A stretch of DNA of 21,942 nucleotides, taken from positions 1-21,942 of the forward strand of contig JAKLZA010000110.1 in the NCBI GenBank assembly GCA_030704615.1, given 5' to 3'. The notes beneath the pieces were generated by a model. That model was not told where the DNA came from and made no database searches. It saw nothing but the letters and a program-made list of their open reading frames with translations. A program made the translations under genes and the position numbers. This document shows, piece by piece, positions 9,530 through 18,112 of this stretch (within the stretch, counting starts at the first letter, position 1; every line of letters starts with the position of its first letter). This DNA comes from Takakia lepidozioides (Eukaryota > Streptophyta > Takakiopsida > Takakiales > Takakiaceae).

Positions 9530-9950
9530 TGGATGGAGATTCGGCGCCGAATTTCCATCCTGCAGGTAATTCGAATACCGGATGAATGGAAATTCGGCGC
9601 CGAATTTCCATCAAGCACGTCAGCAGAATTCGCCGAATCCCGCAAAATGGAAATTCGGCGCCGAATTTCCATTCGCCATGTATTCTGAGCGCGGAATTAC
9701 CTTCGGCAGGTAATTCCCAGATGAGAATTACCTTCCTGCAGGTAATTCCATCAGATGTCAATTCCGCGTCCAGAATTACCTGCACGAAGGTAATTCCACG
9801 CTCAGAAATACATGGCGAATGGAAATTCGGCGCCGAATATCCATTTGCACCGATTCGAATTACCTGCAGGATGGAAATTCGGCGCCGAATTTCCATTTAT
9901 GCCGGATTTCGAATTACCTGCAGGAGGAAATTCGGCGCGAATTACCTGCT
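9530..9950. repeat. Array B2: ~0.4-kb near-perfect inverted repeat
   Basis: The sequence folds back on itself around about 9742. The inner arms 9671-9716 and 9773-9820 differ by only a few indels and one substitution. The outer arms continue to a CCTGCAGG box at 9559 and its mate at 9917, with GGCGCC palindromes at symmetric places on both sides. The centre carries a smaller palindrome, GAATTACCT and AGGTAATTC, at 9725-9748. Confidence 0.88.
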
Positions 9951-9984
9951 TGAGGGAAATTTGGCGCGACTGCCCTACCTGCGC

Positions 9985-11190
9985 GGATGGAAATTCGGCG
10001 CCGGATTTCCATCCGCGCGCTTCCGAATTACCTGCGTGAGGGAAATTTCCGGCGCCGCCCTAACTCCGCGAATGGAAATTCGGCGCCGGATTTCCATCCG
10101 CGCGCTTCCGAATTACCTGCATGAGGGAAATTTCCACCACCGCCCTCCCTCCGCGGATGGAAATTCGGCGCCAGATTTCCATCCGCGCGCTTCCGAATTA
10201 CCTGCGTGAGGGAAATTTCCGCCGCCGCCCTAACTCCGCGGATGGAAATTCGGCGCCGGATTTCCATCCGCGCGCTTCCGAATTACCTGCCTGAGAGGAA
10301 ATTTCCACCGCCGCCCTACCTCGCGGATGGAAATTCGGCGCCGGATTTCCATCCATCCGCGCGCTTCCGAATTACCTGCGTGAGGGAAATTTCCGGCGCT
10401 GCCTACCTCCGCGGATGGAAATTCGGCGCCGGATTTCCATCCGCGCGCTTCCGAATTACCTGCGTGAGGGAAATTTCCGGCGCCGCCCTAACTCCGCGGA
10501 TGGAAATTCGGCGCCGGATTTCCATCCGCGCGCTTCCGAATTACCTGCGTGAGGGAAATTTCCGGCGCCGCCCTAACTCCGCGGATGGAAATTCGGCGCC
10601 GGATTTCCATCCGCGCGCTTCCGAATTACCTGCGTGAGGGAAATTTCCGCGCCGCCCTAACTCCGCGGATGGAAATTCGGCGCCGGATTTCCATCCGCGC
10701 GCTTCCGAATTACCTGCGTGAGGGAAATTTCCGGCGCCGCCCTACCTCCGCGGATGGAAATTCGGCGCCGGATTTCCATCCGCGCGCTTCCGAATTACCT
10801 GCGTGAGGGAAATTTCCACCGCCGCCGTACCTCCGCGGATGGAAATTCGGCGCCGGATTTCCGTCCGCGCGCTTCCGAATTACCTGCGTGAGGGAAATTT
10901 CCGGCGCCGCCCTAACTCCGCGGATGGAAATTTGGCGCCGGATTTCCATCCGCGCGCTTCCGAATTACCTGCATGAGGGAAATTTCCACCGCCGCCCTAC
11001 CTCCGCGGATGGAAATTCGGCGCCGGATTTCCATCCGCGCGCTTCCGAATTACCTGCGTGAGGGAAATTTCCAGCGCCGGCCTTCCTCCGCGGATGGAAA
11101 TTCGGCGCCGGATATCCATCCTGCTGCGCTCCGAATTACCTGCAGGATGGAAATCCGGCGCCGGAATTCCATCGTGCAGCGCTCCGAATT
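9985..11190. repeat. Array B3: 14-unit, 85-bp tandem array of palindromic units
   Basis: GGATGGAAATTCGGCGCC (one copy is GAATGG) starts at 9985, 10070, 10155, 10240, 10325, 10413, 10498, 10583, 10667, 10752, 10837, 10922, 11007 and 11092. Spacing is 85 except for single values of 88 and 84. Each unit has a GGCGCC palindrome, then GCGCTTCCGAATTACCTGCG, then a second GGCGCC-type box (GGAAATTTCCGGCGCCGCCC). Two shorter diverged units follow to about 11190. Long open frames across it arise from the repeat alone. Confidence 0.96.
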
Positions 11191-11959
11191 ACCTCTACGT
11201 TGGAAATTCCGGGACTGTTTACGTCGATTTTCATCCGACATGGAGGGCTTCATCCGACATTTAATTGCGCAGTTGGGCAATAAATGTCGACGGCCGTCGG
11301 TTATTATCGGGCTGGCGACGCATGGCTTCCTGGACACGTACCCTAAATCTCATGCTAAACTTGGCTTAACATGGTATTCCAGGCATGTACCCCAAAAAAG
11401 GAGATCTTTTTGGCTGGGACTTATGCCGCCTGAAGGGCGTGGCTCTCCTGAGAGAGACCTCACATCCAGACCGCGGCGGAAGTTGAAAGCTCTGTACTAC
11501 GGACGACGGCCAATCTCTCGCATGGCCAAACTGAAGCTCCAGCAGGAGATTCCAGTGTCTTGCTCACAACCTCGCGAAGCCTGCAAGCCACTTCTCTCAG
11601 GCAAGCCACTTCTGCTTTCGGTTTGTTCGATTTATTTTTTGCTTTCGCTTTGTTACCTCGCTTTGTTTTTGCATCTTCATCCTGGCTTTGCTGTATGAGT
11701 GAACTTTAGATAGTTGAGTGAACCTTAGATTGTTTGCAATGCGTGTGCAAATCCGGCAGCTCTGGAGAAGGCTGCTTGTGCATGTCATTCTTAGGCAATG
11801 GTTGCATTTGTTTTCATTGTTGTTGCATGGCTCTCCATACTTCCTAAACTTGTTATGTTTTCATTTTTGCTACATGATTGTTGCTATGGTGGTTGCGCTG
11901 CTCGTTGCGATGCTGCTTTTTGCACCGATGTTGGTTTTCACGATTTTTGTCAATGACAG
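11191..11959. other. Upstream region of the methyltransferase-like gene
   Basis: No recognisable protein. A stem CGACATTTA (11255-11263) with TAAATGTCG (11281-11289) is present. From 11610 to 11950 the plus strand is T-rich, like a plant 5' intron, and ends TTGTCAATGACAG, a plausible acceptor before the first clear coding exon. An upstream first exon with the start codon is expected but not identified; ATG at 11521 is one candidate. Confidence 0.45.
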
Positions 11960-14900
11960 AGTGACGACGAGCCCGGCACGCTGGTGGTATCATCGACAGC
12001 TCCAACTCATCGCATGTTTGAATCGCCCAACTTGGGGCGAGAGGGCAAACTTAAACCTTTTGTTGGTGGACGGGAGGACTTGCAACGAGATTACGACAGA
12101 GTAGGCATTGGGGAGGTTGGTGCAGGCGGCATGGCAGGTGAAGGGCGTGAGGACATGAGGACAGCAGATCCGGCAATGGAGGTTGTTCATGCACATGCAG
12201 TAGGGCCCGCCCACGCAAAGAAAAAGAAGAAAGCTAAGCACATGCAATCCCCGGCGAGAGAGCAGTCACGGGCTGCGGAGGGGGGAGTGAGCAGTGCGCG
12301 CGAGGGTGTCAGTTCGCCTCAATCAAAGGTGGTCGTCCTGGAGGGCTCCCCTGCTGCTAGCCCTAGTAAGAAACAGAAAGCCCGTGAGAGGGCAAAAGAG
12401 AGGGCAAAAGAACAGACGAGACAGAATGCTAGCCAGGAGGAAAGACAAAAGGCAGCTGAAGAGGCCAGGGGTGCCCAAATGACAGATGCCAATGTAAGCG
12501 AGGGACCCACAGAGACGGTGGATCCCTACAAGACACCACAGAGAGGCAGTAGCACACCGGTTAGACCATCGCGGGCAAGAGCAGCCCCCGCAATTACCCA
12601 TACGGTGGAGAGTGGAGGAGAGGAAAGAACACCTGAAAGAGCACGGATTGTGCAAGTTCGAGGTGAAGCCAGGGAGAGGGCAGTAGAGACGACGAGAGTG
12701 CTGGAGGTGGTTTCGCAGGTGGCTGACCCTGTTGAGGAGGACGACATGGAGGTTTCTGACCAGGATGACATCCTCCCGGACATCCCCAGGCCCCAAACCC
12801 GGAGCATACAGGCTGGATTTGGCGGTCCTGGTGGGCTGCCGGAAAACCCCTCTGCAGCAGACGTCATGTCTGAGGCGGATATGAAGTTGGCCGCTGCCAA
12901 GATGTTGGAGGCAACCCACAGCAACATTGGCAGGGTGCTGGGGGGCATGGTGTACCCGGCCAAGCTTCGAATTCCCCTTTGCCGCTTGGTGTCATTGCAG
13001 GTGGTGAGACCTGCCCTCCCAGGCGATATCGACAAGCTGAAATTCTCTTTCGGGATGGATATCGAATGGGGTCTGCCGCCTTTTACGTTTCCATTGAGAA
13101 CGACCACGGAGCTTCCCGTGCCCACACTTCCGATGAGGTGGACAAATGGGGTCCCCATTGGCAAACGCGAAATGAGGAGTTCGAGAGATCGATTGCTAGT
13201 GATCCTCTTTTCCAGCACATGTCCGGCAAGATGTTCTACGTGTGGGACAGCAATCATCGCCTCCTGGCATGGATGGAGCACATTGCCCAAGCCCACCCCA
13301 ACGATCTCGATTGGCATTTCGCCGTCGATTGTGTTGTGCTGAAGGTTGCGGGGCCCAAAGATCGCAGTCTTCTCAAAGCTGCAATGGCCGACATCAACTC
13401 GTAAGCTACAACCCCTCTCGCTTTTGGACTTTGAATTTGGAAGTCATTTCATTGCGAATCCTCATATATGATGAAAATTCCCATTTCAGTATTGTTTGAT
13501 GGAAATGTGGCACTGCAGGGTGACTGAGAATGCCTTCATTGCCACCAACTTGTCCCATATGCTCTTCCGAGTGAAGGATGTCGGGAAGCAGGGGGTGCAA
13601 GAGTTTGCCAATTCCCTCAGTGCCGACCTCCTGCGCAAGTCGGAGGCAAAGGCAGACAGAACCTGGTATAGGCTGAGCGTCGACGCCATGGTGGACTACA
13701 TATTTCGGGTAAAGCTCCTGACAGTTTTGTTGAGCTAGTCTGTCTCTCCTCCCCCAATAGAAGAAATTGTGTTGAGCAGGATCTCTAATCTTATGTGCGC
13801 CTTTTCGACAGACGAAAATACAGCAGGATTTGGCACATGCGCGGAGGTTCTACATGGAGTCAGAGGAGAAGAATCCAACCCTCCCGGAACTCGAATCGTA
13901 TGTCAAAGCTGCGGAGGTGAGGGCCCGCATAAAGTACAAGTCGCGGATGGTAAAGTACGTGGCCATAGCTGATCCCGCCCTTGGTGCCGACTTTCTGGTG
14001 GAGGTGGGGAAGCACTACTCTCGCGCTCTGAAGCCCACGATGACATTGGAGAAGCTCCATCGTCTAGCCACATCCTTGTGGATGCAACAGAAAAGGTGAT
14101 ACATTCTTAACCAAATTGTGGTGGCAACAACTCCTTTTTGTGGTGTTTGGCGCTTACGAATATGCTGGGTGGTTGGACAGACCCGGTGGCTCCAAATCTA
14201 GAATGGTTCCCAAAGTACCAGGGACATGTGGAGCTTCCCAAACCGGACAAACTCTCTGACCCCACATTCGACATGTGGATGAACCGCATGACATGGTGGT
14301 TTCAGGTACTTCCCCACGCTTCGTTTGGGGCTTCTACTCTAGTAGGGGTGGATTCATTGTATTTTTTGAGGAAAGCGATCTGATGGACAATCTCCACAGG
14401 TGACGACGAATGCGCAAGAGCAGCTGGACACACAAGCACATCAGTTCAAGATGGAGATATCTCCTGCAGCAGAGAGCCTACGTGACTATGTGACGAGGTA
14501 CTTTCTGCTCTACAAAACCAACCTATTCTTTCGGGAGATAGCAGATGCTCGCCGGAGCCACGAGTTCACCGACCAGCCGAACGCGGACAAAGCATCAATG
14601 CGCCTTCTGTACAGGTACATACGCGCTGCCTTTCTTTCAAGTCCTGGCATTTCAGGATGTTAGAGGCCTCAAGTGGTGTTAGGGAAAATGGCGCCGAATT
14701 TCCAGTCAGGGCTCCGAAAATGGCTAAGTCCCTAGACTGGCTGGCCCGGAACTGGAAATTCGGCGCCATTTTCCAGTTCCAGGCCCTATTGCCGTTCAGG
14801 GACTTAGCCATTTTCGGCCTAAGTCCCTAGACTGGCTGGCCCTGAAGTGGAAATTCGGCGCCATATTCCAGTTTTAGGCCCTATTGCCGTTCAGGGACTT

Positions 14901-17667
14901 AGCCATTTTCGGGCTAAGTCCCTAGGGTGGCTGGCCCGGAACTGGAAATTCGGCGCCGTTTTCCAGTTCTAGGCCCTATTGCCGTCCAGGGACTTAGCCA
15001 TTTTCGGGCTAAGTCCCTAGGGTGGCTGGCCCGGAACTGGAAATTCGGCGCCGTTTTCCAGTTCTAGGCCCTATTGCCGTCCAGGGACTTAGCCATTTTC
15101 GGGCTAAGTCCCTAGACTGGCTGCCTCTGAACTGGAAATTCGGCGCCATTTTCCAGTTCCAGGCCGTATTGCCGTTCAGGGACTTGGCCATTTTCGAGCT
15201 AAGTCTCTAGACTGGGTGGCCCTGAAGTGGAAATTCGGCGCCATATTCCAGTTGTAGGCCCTATTGCCGTTCAGGGACTTAGCCATTTTCAGACCTCATT
15301 GTGTTTTTCATGAATGCAGGTATTGTAAGTTCTCGCTTTTGGAGAAAGGTCATCTGTCTTTCGAGCCACCATTCTTCCTGGCATGGAGGAACCCTGGGCT
15401 GACTCCATGTACACTGACGATATTGTGAAGGAGTGGCATCTGGAACATTTGCGTGATTGCCCTTGGTATGTGGACCTTCCGCCCGGCTCGCTCGACCCAT
15501 CCGAGTTTCAATTGAAGCTGGATGCTGAATTCCGACGAAACCGGGCTCCGCGCCTCCGTTGGGTGCAAAAGAGGCAAAAGCGCTTGCGAACTCCAGGAAA
15601 GCGGCAGAGCTTGCTCAGGCAGGAATTCAGGAGAAATTGCATGAGAAGAGTAAAGGTCAAAGGAAAAGGACAAGGAAACAGGTGACTGCAGTAACACCCA
15701 AAAAGAAGAAAACCATCGGGGCATCGGAGGAGGCGCAGGAGGGGACCCAAGAGAGTGACTCCGACGCCGATTTTGTTCAAGGTCCTGCGACTGCTGTTGC
15801 TCCTACCCAGTCACCGGTCGTCCGGGTTCCCAAGTCAATTCGGAGTGGGACTGACTCTGCCAAGAAGTTGGCTTTTGAGGGCGAGCCTACACGGCGGTAT
15901 TCGGCGGTGACGTTTACGCACATGCCAAAGCTAGAACCTCCAACCATCATCCAATGCGTCAATGAGAGCTTCCTTGACGCTCTCGCTGCCAGGGCGAAGA
16001 AGGTGGCACACAACAAGTCTCTGGCGGAGCAGAAGGGGAAAGCCAAGAAGAGGGCTGCCGGTACAGAGCCTAAAGACACCCCTGGTTTTGAAGCCATGAT
16101 GGAATTCTTCACGGCTGTGAGCACGAATTGCAAGAGCACTCGGGGGGGGGTTGAGGTGGAGAGAGCTTGCGACATGATTCTCCTTGACATTCCAGATGGG
16201 GAGCTGCTGGAGGGCCTGGATGGTGTGCCCACCTGGAACAGGTTTACTGAGGACTACTGGAAAGCCGGGTTTGGGCTGGCGGGGATGCTTCTGGATGACG
16301 GTGGATGTGTGGTTGTCCTTGCCACGAGAGGGAAGACCACAGAGAATGCGGTGGCAAGGTGGACACCGAAAAGTGTCACCCCGGTCCTCCTCAGAAAATG
16401 GTTCTGCATCAGTACGCAGGGGTTGCGAACAGAGGGCCAAAGTGTAAGTTATCAATCTATTGCATTCACTTCATATTGTGGTGTATGTTAAGTAGACCCT
16501 GGAATTGATCCCTTCTTTGTTGGATGTGCAGACATTGGTGTTTGAGGCATATTGCTTTGTGAAGAGAGGGTCTACGTTCATATTCCGCAACGACGGTCGT
16601 CTTGTTGATGCCGATGTGGACCCTGTAACCTACGATGTCCTCTACAACTATGTGCCCAACTCTAGTATGCCGAAGGACACAAAGACAGGCAAACCGTGGC
16701 GGTACAGCCGGACCCGGAGCCCTGCTTTCATCCAAACCCTCATGGAGACGTGCTCGGATGTCCAAGGGCGGATTCTAGACCTCACATGCGGCACGGGTAA
16801 GCCTTCACGTGCTCAGTTTGTCCCCTGGCCCCATTGCAATTGCATGCCGCAAGCTATTAACCGCCCGCTTTGTTCCTCAGGTGCTTCAATGTGGGCAGGG
16901 ACGTTGTCCGACAGGCATGTGTTCGCCTTCGAGCCAGATACTGCCCTCCACAACTCGGAACTTGCAGCGGCTGAACGTCTGCCGAAAGAGGAAGAGGCAT
17001 CCTCGGAGGATGAGGAAAAATCCGAGAAGGAGCAGGGGGAGGAAGTTGGGATCGAGGCCGAGGAGCCCCGGTTTACGAGTGAGTGGTGGCATTGTAAGTT
17101 GCCTCCAAATTTTGTGAGGCACCTCCCTCCGCTCTCTTATTTCATTGAAAACCCTTTCTGGTTGTGCTGGTATTGACATTCTTCAAGTGGATTTGTTCTT
17201 ACTGTAGGATGCCAAGTACTGCCGGAGGGACGTCTACACCGGAGTTCATGGGCAGGAGGAACGTGCCTTTTTTTGCCAGGGGGGATTTCATGCCTAGTGC
17301 AGAAAGGGAGTACATCCTTCCTACTTATGCTGCCCGGCTTGCTTCGGTGTCCGTTAGGAGGTGTTCCGAACGTAGTCGTGTACAGCAGATTTTAGACGAG
17401 GCAAGCCTCAAGAAAATGAAGATGAGGGAGGAGGCAGCAGCTATTAAAGCCCGTCGGGCTCGTAGATTTGTGTTGGATTCTGCTGAGGAAAGTGGGGGAG
17501 AAGACGCAGAAGATTCCCAGGAGGTGAGGTGGACAGTCCCCCAAGGAGAGGACGGGATTTTTGAGAGGCATAGTGGAACTGATGCATCACAGAGCTCGGA
17601 GGATGAGGGGGATGAGGGGGATGAGGAAGAAGGTGGGGCAAGTTCCTCGGAGGGTGTAGGAGAGTAG
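11960..17667 (+). CDS. Multi-exon gene: ParB-like domain plus beta-class DNA N6A/N4C methyltransferase-like protein
   Basis: Predicted nuclear DNA-binding or DNA-modifying protein. Visible exons: 11960-13400, 13519-13708, 13812-14095, ~14158-14305, 14400-14614, 15320-16443, 16532-16796, 16881-17093 and 17208-17667; most junctions are GT-AG with matching phase. Order: charged Lys/Arg/Glu-rich N-terminus; a ParB/sulfiredoxin-like segment with FYVWDSNHRLLAW (~13230-13275); VTENAFIATNLSHMLF; a Lys-rich linker; then the methyltransferase. Motif IV is LLDIPDG (16171-16200), then LLDDGGCVVVLAT, TRSPAFIQTLMETC and motif I ILDLTCGTG (16772-16796 and on), followed by HVFAFEPD (16916-16939). IV before I is the beta-class order. 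An acidic tail ends at 17667. Frames break near 12965-13050, 15376, 15560 and 17093-17290. Catalysis is doubtful because DPPY reads DIPD. Confidence 0.78.
13401..13518 (+). other. Intron of the methyltransferase-like gene
   Basis: The exon ends GACATCAACTC, then donor GTAAGC. The acceptor CACTGCAG is followed by GGTGACTGAGAATGCC. Joining gives ...ADINS-VTENAF with the Ser codon split TC/G, in frame on both sides. Confidence 0.75.
13709..13811 (+). other. Intron of the methyltransferase-like gene
   Basis: Donor GTAAAG follows DYIFR (phase 0). Acceptor TTTTCGACAG precedes ACGAAAATACAGCAGG (TKIQQD). Both flanking frames stay open. Confidence 0.75.
14306..14399 (+). other. Intron of the methyltransferase-like gene
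   Basis: Donor GTACTT follows MTWWFQ (phase 0). Acceptor ATCTCCACAG precedes GTGACGACGAATGCG (VTTNAQEQ). The 94-base length is typical of the other introns here. Confidence 0.75.
14615..15319 (+). other. 705-base intron hosting repeat array C
   Basis: The exon ends CTTCTGTACAG, then donor GTACATACGC. The acceptor TGAATGCAG precedes GTATTGTAAGTTCTCG. The split codon AG/G gives ...RLLYR-YCKFSLLEKG and the frame continues. All other introns resolved in this gene are near 80-120 bases, so the array accounts for the extra length. Confidence 0.78.
14686..15300. repeat. Array C: 95-bp tandem repeat with GGCGCC core inside an intron
   Basis: AAATTCGGCGCC recurs at 14756, 14851, 14946, 15041, 15136 and 15231, exactly 95 bases apart each time. 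A partial inverted unit (AAAATGGCGCCGAATTTCC) starts at 14686. Each unit also has AGGGACTTAGCC and GGCTAAGTCCCT flanking a 6-7 base loop (ATTTTC), a 12-bp stem, and a second stem ACTGGAAA/TTTTCCAGT around GGCGCC. The GGGACTTAGCCA and TTTTCGG motifs are shared with array A at 4660-4860. Confidence 0.95.
16444..16531 (+). other. Intron between the methyltransferase motif IV and motif I exons
   Basis: Donor GTAAGT follows RTEGQS (phase 0). Acceptor TTGGATGTGCAG precedes ACATTGGTGTTTGAGG (TLVFEAYCF). 88 bases. Confidence 0.8.
16797..16880 (+). other. Intron splitting methyltransferase motif I
   Basis: Donor GTAAGC comes directly after LDLTCGT plus one base. Acceptor TTGTTCCTCAG precedes GTGCTTCAATGTGG. 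Joining completes the Gly codon (G/GT) of the CGTG loop and continues ASMWAGTLSDRHVFAFEPD. Confidence 0.82.
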
Positions 17668-17730
17668 TGCCCATTCCGGCTATGACAGTTAGAACACACT
17701 TGTATAGACGTTGCTTGCCACAAAATTTGC

Positions 17731-17736
17731 AATAAA
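17731..17736 (+). terminator. AATAAA polyadenylation signal of the methyltransferase-like gene
   Basis: AATAAA lies 64 bases after the TAG stop at 17665-17667, followed by a T-rich stretch (TGTTGCATTTC). Position and sequence fit a eukaryotic polyadenylation signal. Confidence 0.7.
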
Positions 17737-17782
17737 ATGTTGCATTTCAAGTCCACTGGTGCCACATTCCAACTTCACATGA

Positions 17783-17816
17783 CCCTATTTCCGTGCCTCC
17801 TAACCCTATTTCCGTG
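17783..17816 (+). repeat. Short direct repeat CCCTATTTCCGTG near the right end
   Basis: CCCTATTTCCGTG occurs at 17783-17795 and 17804-17816, a 21-base period, between the gene end and the right CATGAGC cluster. Function unknown. Confidence 0.85.
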
Positions 17817-17831
17817 GACTCACAATGGTCT

Positions 17832-17897
17832 GCTCATGCTTTTTTTTTTCCCGCTCATGCTCATGCCGCTCATGAAATAGCAGCCCCCGGAATTCCC
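17832..17897 (-). repeat. Right terminal inverted repeat with GCTCATG cluster
   Basis: The complement of 17868-17897 reads GGGAATTCCGGGGGC then TGCTATTTCATGAGC, matching the left end at 4253. GCTCATG occurs at 17832, 17853, 17859 and 17868, mirroring the left cluster. Confidence 0.75.
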
Positions 17898-18112
17898 TTT
17901 GGTAGTTGGCAGTCCGGAACAGCTCCCCACTCTTTGGTCGCTTTCCGGCTCGCTCGCTTACTCACTAGTTTTTGGTCACCAACGAGCTTGCACCGTTCTC
18001 GGGGTTACTACTCCCTATATATACTTCTGTAGCTGTCCGCGGGGATTTCACAACCAGCCATGCCATTTTATGCCGAACCACCACGAAGACCCTCGATTCC
18101 CGGTGGTGAGTC

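Larger units (their letters stand above)
4253..17897. mobile_element. Proposed 13.6-kb MULE-like DNA transposon carrying a methyltransferase-like gene
   Basis: The borders are set by matching inverted ends: GGGAATTCC followed by TGCTATTTCATGAGC at 4253-4283, and its complement at 17868-17897. CATGAGC clusters lie just inside both ends. Between them are a SWIM-finger MULE-like transposase (minus), a divergent ParB/DNA-methyltransferase-like gene (plus), and three arrays sharing one GGCGCC-centred core. Retroelement sequence flanks the block on both sides and none was seen inside. Weak point: no convincing target-site duplication. The left flank is TTTGGAACCAGC and the right flank TTTGGTAGTTGG, sharing only TTTGG. 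The ends could therefore belong to a larger or differently bounded element. Confidence 0.68.

Noticed and set aside
9985-11144. CRISPR array
   Set aside because: The units repeat over their whole length with no unique spacers, and the genome is eukaryotic.
9099-11698. Long open frames on both strands (up to 265 codons) with peptides such as NSAPNFH and EIRRRISI
   Set aside because: They are translations of the palindromic array. The 85-bp period rotates frames and the same peptides appear on both strands.
11521-11698. ATG at 11521 as the certain start of the methyltransferase gene
   Set aside because: The frame is short, turns hydrophobic in a T-rich stretch, and no convincing donor site links it to 11960.
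11718-12104. 128-codon hydrophobic frame resembling a membrane protein
   Set aside because: The hydrophobicity comes from a T-rich, intron-like stretch, and the frame continues out of phase through the first coding exon.
12526-13317. 263-codon minus-strand open frame
   Set aside because: It is antisense to the charged, protein-like plus-strand exon and has no domain of its own.
15931-16455. 174-codon minus-strand open frame
   Set aside because: It is antisense to the methyltransferase exon with motif IV, which explains the openness.
4241-17909. TTTGG on both sides of the element as a target-site duplication
   Set aside because: Only five bases match, and on the left they do not abut the terminal repeat. 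Expected MULE duplications are 8-11 bp. Kept as unresolved.
18016-18023. TATATATA as promoter of a plus-strand gene
   Set aside because: No coding sequence follows in 1.2 kb of hairpin-rich DNA.
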